DNA of 64,000 bases from CAKZNE01 sp040222435 (GCA_965212245.1 OZ243107.1:3224001-3288000); one strand, 5' to 3'; shown: positions 53,156 to 63,186, counted from the first letter of the stretch. Made by a program: numbers and translations. Notes: a model not told the origin generated them from the sequence alone.

Positions 53156-53941
53156 CTAATTATGACATGAGTGGAGCAGCGGGCTCTCATCATCACAATA
53201 TTGTGGGCAAGGCATGGTAAAGTCAAAGTCATGCTCAGCATCATCCAGTAAAGTAGATCCCTGAAGAATATTGACATATACAATGCTTCCCTTGTGGGTT
53301 ACTCCCTGAGGATCAAACCACTCATCTCCGGGAGAAATGGAACGCAGCCCGAAACTCACGTGAAGTTCCTGTGCCTCATTCATACCCAGGCCCTGGATGT
53401 AGTCTATAATATCCCAATTGTAATTATAAGCGTGTACAGGCGTATAATAGGGTCTTTGTGTGCAGGAAAAACTTTGCCAGTTAGCGGTGAGCACAGCCGC
53501 AGAATCAGAACTGATAAAATGACCGCCATGGGCATCAGAAAGCAGCACGCTTTTTCCTTCACTCCCAAATTGGTCACTGCACCCCAGCAGGTTTACCATG
53601 GCGATTAAAGGAATATCATCTCCCTCCCGCAACGCATAATACATACGCACCCCGCTGGTTTGGGGAAACATGTCTTTCAGCATCTTGAGCTTATGGTGTG
53701 AAAAGGTATAGATAACCGTTTCAGCCAAATCATTGGTTTGATGGGCCCACAACCAGCTCTGGTGCCACATGGCCACGGTTTTCCGGTAGATCTGGTACGA
53801 AGTGCTGGTGCAGCTGGTATTGCCCGCTCCGGCTTTTTCGGTACGAAGGGTTGTAGCTTCTGCCTGCCCGGCTTCATTTCCGGGTGAACAGGAGATGAAA
53901 GCAAAGAGGCCAAGCACAATTAATAAATAAGGAATTCTCAC
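53156..53941 (-). CDS. Putative lipoprotein, first gene of a two-component operon
   Basis: This 261-aa protein has a lipoprotein signal (LIVLGLFAFISC) and a mature part rich in aromatic residues and cysteines. The segments SWLWAHQTNDLAETVIYTFS, YYALREGDDIPLIAMVNLLG and LHVSFGLRSISPGDEWFDPQ are notable, and it ends FDFTMPCPQYCDDESPLLHS. I recognise no family. Its stop is 14 nt before the membrane gene, so the order is lipoprotein, membrane protein, kinase, regulator; it may be a ligand-binding input. Confidence 0.65.
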   Translation of the reverse strand: MRIPYLLIVLGLFAFISCSPGNEAGQAEATTLRTEKAGAGNTSCTSTSYQIYRKTVAMWHQSWLWAHQTNDLAETVIYTFSHHKLKMLKDMFPQTSGVRMYYALREGDDIPLIAMVNLLGCSDQFGSEGKSVLLSDAHGGHFISSDSAAVLTANWQSFSCTQRPYYTPVHAYNYNWDIIDYIQGLGMNEAQELHVSFGLRSISPGDEWFDPQGVTHKGSIVYVNILQGSTLLDDAEHDFDFTMPCPQYCDDESPLLHSCHN

Positions 53942-54420
53942 GGTGATTAAGATTTAGTATGGTTTGTGAATGATTGAGAAGTAAAGGTATTAAACCAAAA
54001 GGCCGGAATTACCTGAACGCTCAGGCATGGAAAGTTACCTGTCATATCAAACTATTGAAAAACAACATCCTGGAAATATGGCAGAGTTCATTTTCAGGGC
54101 TTCCCCCCATCAGAATCAGGGCATACCCTGGCGGGTTTTCAGAGAATACCCGGGCCTTATAATCAGGGTAAAGGGGCTGCTGCAGCGGCTATGAAGCCTT
54201 CATATTTGTGGCATCGGAAATAGTTCCGAACCTAACATTTTCCAAACCGTATAGTATGCACACTACTTTAACTTTAAACCGGGGGGGCACCAAAAATGTA
54301 AAGGCCACCATGCCTGCCTCTTCAGGTAATCTTTAAATTCTGGCTCCGGTATCAGCCAAACCTCAGGGCCAACATAGCCGGGTGTTTCCCTTCTCTAAGT
54401 ATTCATTTTAATTTAATAGT
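53942..54420. other. Intergenic stretch, no gene seen
   Basis: A 26-codon ATG frame (about 54256) and a longer one at 53974 are present but show no coding character or ribosome binding site. Nothing else is visible before the gene at 54421. Confidence 0.5.
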
Positions 54421-55869
54421 ATGTCAGTTACTCAAAACTGGAGTTGGATCTTTTCCATGAACTCCTCACTTTACAACCAATTACGCAATTTAATGTATTC
54501 TAAAATTGTTCCGCCCAATACGGTTACTACGTATAATGGCGATGTGATTACGCTCAATTTTAACCCGGTGCGCACTACTATAACACTGTTAACCGATCAA
54601 CAGGATACGATTTTGCTGAGTGCCACGGTAAACGGAAATATTCAGCCTGAAAACGGAGTGCAAACTTCCTTTAGCGGCACGGTTTCCGCGCAGGTTGATC
54701 TGGATAAGCTCTATATAGAGGGCGATGGGGCGCAAGCCAATACCTCTGGTGAGCCAGGCATTACCTGGACCAATTATTTATACCTGGAGAGCGGTGTGGT
54801 ATCAGAGCTTACGGTAGATACGGGGGATAGCAGCACAGACGCCCTCCTTACCTCCTTTATGCAAAGTAATATTGATAGTTATGTAGCTTCTTCCCCCCAT
54901 TCACTGGGCGAAATGTCATCCGCAAACCTGGACCCCTATTTTGTACCTACCTATCAGAAGTTTATTACCCTTACTGATGCCGGCAATAGCAGTAACCCCA
55001 GGATGATGCAACTGGTGATGGTAAATAGCGAAGCCCCTCCCACTGCAGACCCCCATGAAGCTTTAGACTCCACCTCCACCCTGGATTTCCCGGAAGGCTC
55101 CAATGCCGTTTTTGCTTTTAATGATTATACGGTGTTTGATTTCATGGCCACCAATATGGAGGCTAATGATAGCATGTTTACAGACATCTCCGTTTCACAA
55201 AACCCGGCAGTGCTAACTGCAAAAGGCAAGAAAAAGAGCTATTCCATAAAGCTTACTTCACAAATTGCCAATGACTCGGTAGCCACTACCCTTCAGATGA
55301 CCAATGCCATGGAAGCAAACATTGGCTATGGCACTACTCTGGAGATTGTAAATGAAAGTGACGGTACTCAAACTTTATTGGTAACTAATGATCTGACCAG
55401 TTCTAAGGTGGGTCTCAATGAAGACAATGCAGTAGTGATATCATTGATATCGGTATATGCCGTTTTATTGGCTTTATCACCTTTACACGGTATCATCTTC
55501 TACTCTATAATGATGGCCATTGAGCAGAGGATTATTTCCCTCATTAATAAAGCCGCCAAAAAGTTAGAATTTGAGGAAGACGTTCCCATTCAACAGACCA
55601 ACAGCAAGGTAGGCATTACTTTTTCAGACATCACGTTGGAGGACGGGGTGATCATCAGTGCCAACATCACCGTTTCCAATTCAGACAGCCCTGAGGTAAA
55701 TAGTCCTGAGCTGAAGATGAAACAAACGCGCGTGGAGTTGCCTTCACCTGTAAATGAGGGTTTGAAGAATTTACCTGATCACCTGGACACCTTGCATGAC
55801 AGCTTAACTCCTAAAAAGAATGTTTTACATGCCGGAAGAGCCCGTAAAAAAGTGAAAAAGCTGATTTAA
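54421..55869 (+). CDS. Possible TULIP/P47-like protein
   Basis: This 482-aa protein has no signal peptide. Its layout resembles the P47/OrfX-type TULIP (BPI-fold) proteins: a start with NWSWIFSMNSSLYNQLRNLM, a beta-rich region with VRTTITLLTDQQDTILLSAT, a mid-segment NLDPYFVPTYQKFITLTD and PEGSNAVFAFNDYTVFDFMA, and a late hydrophobic helix pair (AVVISLISVYAVLLALSPL). P47 and OrfX proteins accompany clostridial neurotoxins and some insect toxins and bind lipids. The match is by pattern only; a generic lipid-binding protein is the alternative. It is monocistronic with a terminator downstream. Confidence 0.4.
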   Translation: MSVTQNWSWIFSMNSSLYNQLRNLMYSKIVPPNTVTTYNGDVITLNFNPVRTTITLLTDQQDTILLSATVNGNIQPENGVQTSFSGTVSAQVDLDKLYIEGDGAQANTSGEPGITWTNYLYLESGVVSELTVDTGDSSTDALLTSFMQSNIDSYVASSPHSLGEMSSANLDPYFVPTYQKFITLTDAGNSSNPRMMQLVMVNSEAPPTADPHEALDSTSTLDFPEGSNAVFAFNDYTVFDFMATNMEANDSMFTDISVSQNPAVLTAKGKKKSYSIKLTSQIANDSVATTLQMTNAMEANIGYGTTLEIVNESDGTQTLLVTNDLTSSKVGLNEDNAVVISLISVYAVLLALSPLHGIIFYSIMMAIEQRIISLINKAAKKLEFEEDVPIQQTNSKVGITFSDITLEDGVIISANITVSNSDSPEVNSPELKMKQTRVELPSPVNEGLKNLPDHLDTLHDSLTPKKNVLHAGRARKKVKKLI

Positions 55870-55919
55870 GTAAGTATTCTGCAGCGCCAACTGTGGATTA
55901 ATGCATGGCTTGTACATAA

Positions 55920-55960
55920 ACAGCCCCCGGCCGGAATTAATTCGATCGGGGGCTGTTTTA
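55920..55960. terminator. Bidirectional terminator
   Basis: ACAGCCCCCG (55920-55929) and CGGGGGCTGT (55947-55956) form a perfect 10-bp stem with a T-run, between convergent genes. Confidence 0.85.
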
Positions 55961-55973
55961 TACACCTGTGTAC

Positions 55974-57209
55974 CTAAGGGTGAATATTAATGATCATCTT
56001 CCGGTCACGGTTGTAATCGCGGGAGCCGGGGGTGAAATCATTGTAATGGTACCAGGCGTTACTGCTGCCGGACCAGCCCCAGTTCATCCAGAAATAAGTG
56101 GGTGAAAACGTATACGTTTCATACTCATAACGGGTACCCGGGTTGTGAATAGAAATATATTTATTGCGCTTATACCCGTCACAAACCCAGGCGTGCCCTG
56201 AAGAGTTATCGGGTGTACGTCCTCTCAGGATTACCGGACGGGAAAAGTAATTAAGCTGAGAAACCACTGTACTGGCACTATAATTTACATAAGATGCCGT
56301 GCTGGCATACCCATAATTGTTTACCAGTACATTACGGGCATTACCGGTTTGTGCACCTGAGCCGCTGCAACTGTAGCTCATCCCTACGTAATTTCCAATA
56401 TCACGCATAAGCTTTGATGTTTCATTACTACCGGAACCATTGGGCATACTACTCCAGTTATACGTAGTGGCAGGGTGCGCCCAGTAGCGCATTACCTGGG
56501 CCGTAGCGGTGGCCACACAACCGGCCGGGGCATTGCCATTACTGTAACCACTACAATTGAGGTTGCCATCATTCACCAGGTTGTTGTAGCCCACGCCCTG
56601 CCCCCAGGTGGTAGCCATAAGGGGACCTTTTTGTTCCTGTACCGTACCTCCGGATATAATAACCTCTTCATCCACAGGGGGAGCAGCATAAGCCCATTGT
56701 TTTTCAATTTCTCCAGAAATGGATTTCTTTTGTACTTGTCTTAATTCTACAGCACGTGCCTTATGCTCTTCTACCCAGTCGTACAAACCACAGGATTGTA
56801 TAAACTGCGGATCGGTATTAAAGTAACCGGTTTCTGAAAAAGCCAGGATGGGTACTTCCTTCTTAGTACCGGAAACTACTACAAAGCCTTCCGGCTGCAT
56901 CTGGATTATATAAAAGGCGGCTAAGCCATCTGAACCAAAAACAGTGGACGTTTCCTTTACCTCTTTTTCAGAAGTAAAATCACGGGATGAACGAAAGCGG
57001 GCCCTGCTAAACGTATTGGTATCCGGATGGTGCTGAAAGGCCTGGTCATGGGCAAAATTACGGGCTACTTTTTTAGCCAGCTGTAAAGAAACATCGGCCT
57101 GATCCGGTTGGCCGGGTGTGTAAGAGTTAGCTTGTTCTTTAGAACAACTTACAAGTACCAGCAAAGCCATAAACAGTGCAAGTACAGAGGTGGTTTTCAA
57201 AATTCTCAT
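55974..57209 (-). CDS. C10-family cysteine peptidase (streptopain-like) lipoprotein
   Basis: This 411-aa protein has a lipoprotein signal (LFMALLVLVSC), then an inhibitory Spi-like propeptide (about 35-150; GLAAFYIIQMQPEGFVVVSG) and a C10 catalytic domain. The active cysteine is C231 in PAGCVATATAQVMRYW and the histidine H339 in SSGHAWVCDGY; WMNWGWSGS is the family's oxyanion-side motif. These enzymes are secreted as zymogens and cleave extracellular proteins. Anchoring as a lipoprotein suggests nutrient acquisition at the cell surface. It has no sorting tail. Confidence 0.9.
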   Translation of the reverse strand: MRILKTTSVLALFMALLVLVSCSKEQANSYTPGQPDQADVSLQLAKKVARNFAHDQAFQHHPDTNTFSRARFRSSRDFTSEKEVKETSTVFGSDGLAAFYIIQMQPEGFVVVSGTKKEVPILAFSETGYFNTDPQFIQSCGLYDWVEEHKARAVELRQVQKKSISGEIEKQWAYAAPPVDEEVIISGGTVQEQKGPLMATTWGQGVGYNNLVNDGNLNCSGYSNGNAPAGCVATATAQVMRYWAHPATTYNWSSMPNGSGSNETSKLMRDIGNYVGMSYSCSGSGAQTGNARNVLVNNYGYASTASYVNYSASTVVSQLNYFSRPVILRGRTPDNSSGHAWVCDGYKRNKYISIHNPGTRYEYETYTFSPTYFWMNWGWSGSSNAWYHYNDFTPGSRDYNRDRKMIINIHP

Positions 57210-57838
57210 GTTAAACGTATTAAGTTAATGAGTGTAAAAAGTAAATAAACTCATCCTAAAAATCTAAGCTTAACCACATTATTTACAGCACCTTAGCCAG
57301 TGTTTGAATCAATTTATTAACTGTTTTAAATAACAGTATCTTAAGTTTCAGTTTTTTGAAGTCTAAAATAATAAGGAGAAAAAAATATGCACGGCATCTT
57401 TAACTTCACAATACTCTGCCCCCTTATTAAGTAGAAACAGTGTTCTATTTTATTAATGGTAAAGCTATGTTGTCTTTTAGATAAGAGGATTAACCATAGC
57501 TAGGCCTTTGCCCATTTTGAGTGCGAAATACCAAAAGCAATTTTGCCCGGACTGTACATCTATCAATTATTGAACACCAAGCCACAGCCTCTTATAAACA
57601 GGCAGTTGACAGTATCCGTTAAAAGAAGTTTTACTGCCACAAAGACGGGCTGCAAAATGGGTATACCTTATAAGTAGTTGGGCTCCTTAACCTGTATCAC
57701 GCTAATGATGGATGGGGTTTTACCACTTATCAGAAAATACCGCCCACCTATCCTTTTATATCGCTCACGGGAATACTCGTACTATGCCGTATGGTTTTTA
57801 ATAGGAAGATTTGAAGGAACTTAAAAATTTAACAAGTC
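57210..57838. other. Intergenic stretch, no gene seen
   Basis: These 629 nt upstream of two divergent genes contain no credible ORF, repeat or hairpin that I can support. Confidence 0.5.
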
Positions 57839-58390
57839 ATGAAGAAAAACTGGATTAAACTTGCGCTAAGCGTAATGATTGGCAGTCTGATACTGCTCTC
57901 CTGTTCTAAAACAACAGAAACAGCTGAAAAAGCTAAAACCGAATTGAAGATCCAATATAGTGGAGGCAACTCTGTTGATGACAATGGTTGTATTAAACCT
58001 TGTGCCACTAAATCAACCGTTGACGACCCGGTTCCTTGTGATTGCTCTGGTTATTTTTGCTGCCGGGTAACCTCCGGTGGTGAGGTTAGCCTTCAGTGCC
58101 GTAAGCCCTTACCACATGTAATGGGTTCCCGCGGTGTGTTCGGGGGTATACAATTAGATCTTTATGAAGTAACCTTCGATCGGTTTACGGCTGTAAGCGA
58201 GTGTAATGGAATCCTGCACACCATTGCTCTGAATGAACCTAACCCCCTTATGCCGGGTGAGGATGAGCTCCTCTTTTTTGAAGATAATATCCCTATGGCT
58301 TTTCCTGTTTACCCCTGGACTATTACCTTCAGTTTTTATGACGCGGCAGGAAATTTAATGGGCACCAAAGACTGGGTGGCAATCAATTAA
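57839..58390 (+). CDS. Putative Cys-rich lipoprotein
   Basis: This 183-aa protein has a lipoprotein signal (VMIGSLILLSC), a Cys-rich segment (NGCIKPCATKSTVDDPVPCD, CSGYFCCRV) and a beta-rich C-terminal half (EDNIPMAFPVYPWTITFSFY). I recognise no family. It is monocistronic, with a strong terminator 25 nt after its stop. Confidence 0.65.
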   Translation: MKKNWIKLALSVMIGSLILLSCSKTTETAEKAKTELKIQYSGGNSVDDNGCIKPCATKSTVDDPVPCDCSGYFCCRVTSGGEVSLQCRKPLPHVMGSRGVFGGIQLDLYEVTFDRFTAVSECNGILHTIALNEPNPLMPGEDELLFFEDNIPMAFPVYPWTITFSFYDAAGNLMGTKDWVAIN

Positions 58391-58415
58391 GTAAATTCAT
58401 AGAATGAAGAAATGG

Positions 58416-58446
58416 CCCGCCTGTAGAAATACAGGTGGGTTTTTTA
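58416..58446 (+). terminator. Rho-independent terminator
   Basis: CCCGCCTGTA (58416-58425) and TACAGGTGGG (58430-58439), with one G-T pair, are followed by six Ts. Confidence 0.85.
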
Positions 58447-58527
58447 TAATCACATTAAAACCTGGCCATATTTCACTAAACTCATGGGGTATGAGATTAC
58501 TATATTAGCACGCTAAATCCGCATATC

Positions 58528-58866
58528 ATGCCAGACACCACACCTCCCTGCCCGCAATGTAATTCTTCTTTCGCCTACCCTATGGATGCCTTATTGATAT
58601 GTCCGGAATGCGGCCATGAATGGAACCCAAAGGAAGAAGTAATTCGGGAAGGCTTACTTATTAAAGATGCCAATGGAAACCTTCTTGAGAATGGGGATAC
58701 AGTAATAGTACTGAAAAATCTACCGGTTAAGGGAGCGCCTAAGCCTGTAAAAGCCGGAACTAAAGTTAAAAACATACGCCTGGTGGAAGGGGATCACAAC
58801 CTGGATTGTAAAATTGATGGCTTTGGAGCCATGGCCCTTAAATCAGAGTTTGTGAAGAAGGCGTGA
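58528..58866 (+). CDS. yjdM: PhnA/YjdM zinc-ribbon protein
   Basis: This 112-aa protein has an N-terminal zinc ribbon (CPQCNSSF ... CPECGHEW) and a C-terminal beta-barrel (VIREGLLIKDANGNLLENGD, NIRLVEGDHNLDCKIDGFGA MALKSEFVKK), the complete YjdM/PhnA family. Despite the name it is not part of phosphonate C-P lyase; the function is unclear. Its stop abuts that of the broken gene at 58867. A C-terminal fragment of a second copy lies at 63064-63186. Confidence 0.9.
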   Translation: MPDTTPPCPQCNSSFAYPMDALLICPECGHEWNPKEEVIREGLLIKDANGNLLENGDTVIVLKNLPVKGAPKPVKAGTKVKNIRLVEGDHNLDCKIDGFGAMALKSEFVKKA

Positions 58867-60648
58867 TTACTCAGTACTCTTCACCAGGTACTTATAGCTC
58901 CCATCCTCTTTGGCTAAAACATACGTTTCCCAGAAGTCATCACTGTATATGGCTGCACAAAAATAGTTCCATGGGAGAATAGTACTCATTTGTTCATTCA
59001 GATACTGTCCTTTTACCTTACCAGCGTTCTCATCAAAGTATACCCTGGGCAGGTAGGTCCACTCGTATAGTTCATCCGGCTTCTTATCATGCCAGTAATA
59101 GATCCGCAGAGCCTCTTTGCCATTCTTTTCCAATATCCATAGAGGAATCAACCCTCTGGTTAATTCATAGTCATGGATAAGATCGTACCTGCGCACATCC
59201 CTATCTATAAACTTGATATCATCAGCTTTTTTATAAACTTGCTTAAAAGCCGATCTAAGGTGATCATCACATATCTTTTCTTCCCATAGTCGAGAAGTGG
59301 TCCACTGATATTTCATGAGAAGCTCCCTGGCCATAAAGTGAGGTAGACCCTGGTAGGGTATCATATTTCTTTCATCTATCGACATGTATTGTTCCCAGTT
59401 CTTTAGCTGGTTCTTATCCGCTGTGACAGCATCCACCGGGTTTAGAAAACCCTTAAACCAATAATCATCGTATAACTTTGTGGAGCCGGGCTTAAAGAAA
59501 CCCAGGTTTTCAAAGCGGCTTAAATAGATTTTAAGCGCTTTTTTATCTTCCGAGGTATATATAAAGTCCTCTTTAACCGGCATTACAACCCACTCACCAT
59601 TTACCTTAATACCCAATATGGTGTGTGAACGGAAACGTGCTCTTTGTGGGTCAATATCTTTGCTGGCATCCACTTTTCTATACGTGTTATTAATTACCTT
59701 ATCGGATATTTTATGCTCAAAATCAGGAGTATAAGGTTTCATGCTGAAAGCTAAAAATCGGCTTTCGTCTTCATTTGCCAGGCTACCCCGGTAATCATCA
59801 TAATAATCAGGAGTGTATTCCTGCAACAATTCCTTTACCCAGGGCCGGTCTGGCTGTTGAGCTAGCAAGCCTTTCACAACCTTCTCACGCTCAAAACTTA
59901 ATTTGGCCATCGCCTTGAATTCTTTATCAAGGATTAATTGATAAGCCAGAAAATCACTGGCGTTTTTAATAGACGTAGCTACACTTTCTTCTATATCTGC
60001 GGCCTTTCCTTCAAATACCTTTCGTATGACAAGGGTGTCCTTGCGGGTGTCCCACACCTCAACCTGTAATTGTGTTAAAATGTCTTCGCCAGTTGTGTCC
60101 ACCTTCATAACGGAGGGATAAATAACCCAATCTGAATGAAAACGCTCCCCTACAGCACGCATATCAAGGCTATCAGTAAGGTTTGTTCTATAAGCAAAAC
60201 ACACGGAGGATGAAAAAAACTCCTGCAGCTTTGCCTATAGATTCTTTTCCATTACATCAGCCACATAATTTCCTGTATGTACTTCCTTTCTGATCATAAA
60301 CATCTGGGATTCGATACGCTGGGACTCTGCACTAAATGATTGCCCTTCACATAATCGGTGCAGGTATCGGTATTGCCACAGTGTATTTTGTTCTGACACC
60401 ATATCCTGAAAATCTTCTTGAAAATCCTCCGGAACGGAAACAATATCGGTATTCACAATAATTAAAGACGGAAGCATATTAACCTCCTTCTCGGCCACCT
60501 CAATAAATTGAGTCATGTCCACTTGCAAGTTTTTAACGGCTCCGACAGGAGTATGGGCTTTTAGGGTTTCTACTTGCGCCAAAGCATCAATACTGAAAAA
60601 TAAGAGTAAATGAATGACTATAAACTGTGCAGTTGCAATCTGTTTCAT
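58867..60648 (-). pseudogene. Secreted protein gene split by an in-frame TAG
   Basis: Two open frames lie in the same reading frame: 137 aa from 60648 (signal peptide FIVIHLLLFFSIDALAQ) and 445 aa to 58867. They are separated only by TAG at 60235-60237; reading through gives VMEKNL-stop-AKLQEFFSSSVCFAYRTN. The second frame has no ATG near its start (GTG at 60204 is the first option) and no signal. A one-base change restores a secreted protein of about 593 aa. No family is recognised; the later part is rich in W and Y (YWFKGFLNP, YQWTTSRLWEEKICDDH). A sequencing error is possible. Confidence 0.75.
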
Positions 60649-60705
60649 CGGTTAAGGTTTAACTTTTCGCAAACCTAAAAAAAAATGAAAATTTTAAATC
60701 GGTTT

Positions 60706-61563
60706 TTAGGTGAACCTGAAACGTATTTTACTCCCCGGTGCCTTTTGAGCTAAAATGTTAATAGCTGCGTTTGTTAATTGCAATACCCTGGGGTAGCCTC
60801 CGGTTGTCTGACCATCTCGCATAAGAATGATAAGCTGTCCGCTGGGCGTAAGTTGTACAGTGCCTGGCATCACCGAAGAAGTGAGCATATCTCCTGCCGC
60901 AGGCAGCCCTGCGCTTTTCAGAGGTTCTTTTAACCGGTACCCCATGCGGTTGGCCTGGTCTGAAACTGTAAATTCCCGACTTTCAAGCTCTCTTTGTGCG
61001 AATTTGGGTAATCGGTTGTACTCAGGACCAATGGATACGTGCAGCGTATGAGGGGTAATATTCCGTGGTACCACACCTGCGTTGGTCACTGATGGTTTCT
61101 CCCGTACTGAAAACACTTCCAGTTCATCATCTTTACCAAGCTGACCTTTAGAGGTAACCGGCTGATACCACGAATAGCTGTTCAATACCTTTTTCGCTCT
61201 GAAACCGCCCTGTATAGCCAGGTAAGCACGGCAGCCAGTCCGGGGTTTTCCAAAAGTTAAGGTTTGCCCCGACTCAATAAATACGCCCTGATAACGGCTG
61301 ATTGGTTTCTCATCAATTTGTGGAGAAAGATCGGCTCCGGTGATTGCGATCAGGCAGCTACCCTCAAACTGAAGTGCAGGACCCATCAGTGTAATTTCCA
61401 GAGTGGCTTCATCCGCATCATTCATGACCAGCGCATTGGCAATTTTTGCGGCATCCTGATCCATAGCACCTGAAACCGGAACACCGTATTTGCGGTACCC
61501 GAAACGTCCGGTATCCTGTAGTGTGGTATAAAGCCCCGGTTGTATTACTTTGATTTTACCCAT
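60706..61563 (-). CDS. pxpC: 5-oxoprolinase subunit C (carboxyltransferase-like)
   Basis: The protein has 285 aa from MGKIKVIQPGLYTTLQDTGR; the frame is open to 61614, but this start overlaps the pxpB end by 8 nt and matches the family. AHA2/KipA-type motifs follow (YGVPVSGAMDQDAAKIANAL, PALQFEGSCLIAITGADLSP, RDGQTTGGYPRVLQLTNAAI). With PxpA and PxpB it hydrolyses 5-oxoproline to glutamate using ATP, clearing this damaged glutamine product. Confidence 0.92.
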   Translation of the reverse strand: MGKIKVIQPGLYTTLQDTGRFGYRKYGVPVSGAMDQDAAKIANALVMNDADEATLEITLMGPALQFEGSCLIAITGADLSPQIDEKPISRYQGVFIESGQTLTFGKPRTGCRAYLAIQGGFRAKKVLNSYSWYQPVTSKGQLGKDDELEVFSVREKPSVTNAGVVPRNITPHTLHVSIGPEYNRLPKFAQRELESREFTVSDQANRMGYRLKEPLKSAGLPAAGDMLTSSVMPGTVQLTPSGQLIILMRDGQTTGGYPRVLQLTNAAINILAQKAPGSKIRFRFT

Positions 61564-62281
61564 TTTCGTGTGCTTTAAGGGAGCTCCAGTCAGCCATCTT
61601 CCGGGAAAGATCATGGTGTTGCGCCCGGTCTATGGGTTTAAAAACTACCCGATCACCGGCCTGCGCAAAGCAGGGCGGATCTTTTTCAGCATCAAAAAAA
61701 GAAACCGGGCAATTCCCGATGATGTTCCACCCCCCGGGGCTTTTTTGGGGATAAATGCCGGTTTGCAAACCGGCAATGCCTACGGCCCCCCGGGGAGTAA
61801 CTTTCCGTGGCTGTGGTTTTCTCGGCATGGCTAAACGCTTATCCATTCCTCCCAGGTAGAGGAAACCGGGTAAAAAGCCTATAAAGTGTACCAGATATTC
61901 CGGTTGGCAATGGAGCTGGATCAACTCCGGTCTGCTTATTTCTGTACGTTCGGCAACTTCATTTAGGTCAGGCCCGAAATGATCATCATAACAAACCGGT
62001 AATTCCCATAAGGTAGATGGAGAGGGAGCTGAATCAACCGAATAGAGTACTTCCCTTACCTGCTCAATCCGTTTTTCCAATTGGAATTCTTCCCGGAAGA
62101 ATAAGGTTAGCGTATGATAGGCAGGCACACTTTCCAATACGGTATCTCTCATATTCCGGTGAAGAGCAGACTGGGCTTTAAGAATAGCAGTTAATATGGA
62201 TTTATGGATCTTACCTGGCCATTCAATCAACAAGCTTTGATTGGATAACTTTTTGTAATTCAAGGGATCGGGCTTAGTCAT
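61556..62281 (-). CDS. pxpB: 5-oxoprolinase subunit B (KipI-like)
   Basis: This 241-aa AHS1/KipI-family protein has the family motifs YLVHFIGFLPGFLYLGGMDK, RKVTPRGAVGIAGLQTGIYP and SPGGWNIIGNCPVSFFD. It overlaps pxpA upstream by 4 nt and pxpC downstream by 8 nt. In other bacteria KipI also inhibits a sporulation kinase, but the pxpA neighbour makes 5-oxoproline hydrolysis the clear role. Confidence 0.93.
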   Translation of the reverse strand: MTKPDPLNYKKLSNQSLLIEWPGKIHKSILTAILKAQSALHRNMRDTVLESVPAYHTLTLFFREEFQLEKRIEQVREVLYSVDSAPSPSTLWELPVCYDDHFGPDLNEVAERTEISRPELIQLHCQPEYLVHFIGFLPGFLYLGGMDKRLAMPRKPQPRKVTPRGAVGIAGLQTGIYPQKSPGGWNIIGNCPVSFFDAEKDPPCFAQAGDRVVFKPIDRAQHHDLSRKMADWSSLKAHENG

Positions 62282-63012
62282 GTTAACTGAATATTTGCAT
62301 CCAAAAGTTGCTTACGCAGTGATTTTAAGAGGTAGGGTGTTTCTGGCTGGTCGCCATGCACACAATATGTCCGTGGCTCAATAGTCACTGTTTTTCCGTT
62401 GCCGGTTATCACTTCTTTTTGGATGAGCATTTTCAGAAAGCGCTCTGTTATGGTAGCACTATCGGTTAGAACCGCATCCGGGTAATCTCTGGAAACCAGG
62501 CTAAGATCAGGGTTATAATTACGATCCAGAAAGGCCTCACTCCATACATTCAATCCTTGTGACCAGCCCAAACTTTCCAATACCGAACCGCATGGCGCGT
62601 ATAATATCAGGTTACAGGCCGCTGCAACCTCTGTAATAATTGTGGCGGTTTCCGCTTCACGGGCTGCTTTATTGTATAAAGCCCCGTGCGGTTTTAAGTG
62701 GTGTATGATCATTTCCATTTCACGGGCCGTATCCACAAGGTTTTTCACCTGGCTCAGGATAGAGTCAAAAAGCTTTTCATTACGTATTGATAGCTCATTT
62801 CGTCCGAAATTTTCCCGGTCGGGGTACGAAGGGTGCGCCCCTGCCCTAACTCCTTGCCTTTTGGCCAGTAGCAAGGTTTGTTGCATAGACTCTGTGCTGC
62901 CTGCATGTCCCCCACACGCTATGTTACAGGAAGTTATATAAGGCATTATAAGGTGATCGTTGCCATAGCCTTCTCCCAAATCGCAGTTCATATCCGCCAG
63001 AAATTTCAACAC
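62278..63012 (-). CDS. pxpA: 5-oxoprolinase subunit A (LamB/YcsF family)
   Basis: This 244-aa protein of the LamB/YcsF family begins LKFLADMNCDLGEGYGND and continues SCNIACGGHAGSTESMQQTL and RAGAHPSYPDRENFGRNEL, with HHLKPHGALYNKAARE and an ending VHGDQPETPYLLKSLRKQL. These are the hallmark motifs of PxpA. It is the first gene of pxpABC; a terminal remnant of a phnA-like gene lies just upstream. Confidence 0.94.
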   Translation of the reverse strand: MLKFLADMNCDLGEGYGNDHLIMPYITSCNIACGGHAGSTESMQQTLLLAKRQGVRAGAHPSYPDRENFGRNELSIRNEKLFDSILSQVKNLVDTAREMEMIIHHLKPHGALYNKAAREAETATIITEVAAACNLILYAPCGSVLESLGWSQGLNVWSEAFLDRNYNPDLSLVSRDYPDAVLTDSATITERFLKMLIQKEVITGNGKTVTIEPRTYCVHGDQPETPYLLKSLRKQLLDANIQLT

Positions 63013-63063
63013 TAATTATTTTTTATTGAAAAGGTAATGTAGTATGAATTGTTCAGGTGGTAA

Positions 63064-63186
63064 AATCCGGCATTCGGAACTCAAGTTAAACACACAAGCC
63101 TGGTGGAAGGTGATTACAATCTGGATTGTACAATTGATGGCTTTGGAGCCATGTCGGTCAAACCAGTGTGGGTTAAGAAAGCTTAA
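63064..63186 (+). pseudogene. C-terminal remnant of a second phnA/yjdM gene
   Basis: The frame reads NPAFGTQVKHTSLVEGDYNL then DCTIDGFGAMSVKPVWVKKA and stop, matching the last 40 residues of the protein at 58528-58866. Both zinc-ribbon and start are missing; a TAA lies just before. An ORF in another frame here (63044-63277) is spurious. The rest of the gap 63013-63327 holds only the promoter at 63299. Confidence 0.8.

Noticed and set aside
58867..60204. An independent 445-aa gene starting at GTG 60204
   Set aside because: The same frame continues through a single TAG into the upstream secreted ORF; no ribosome binding site precedes the GTG.
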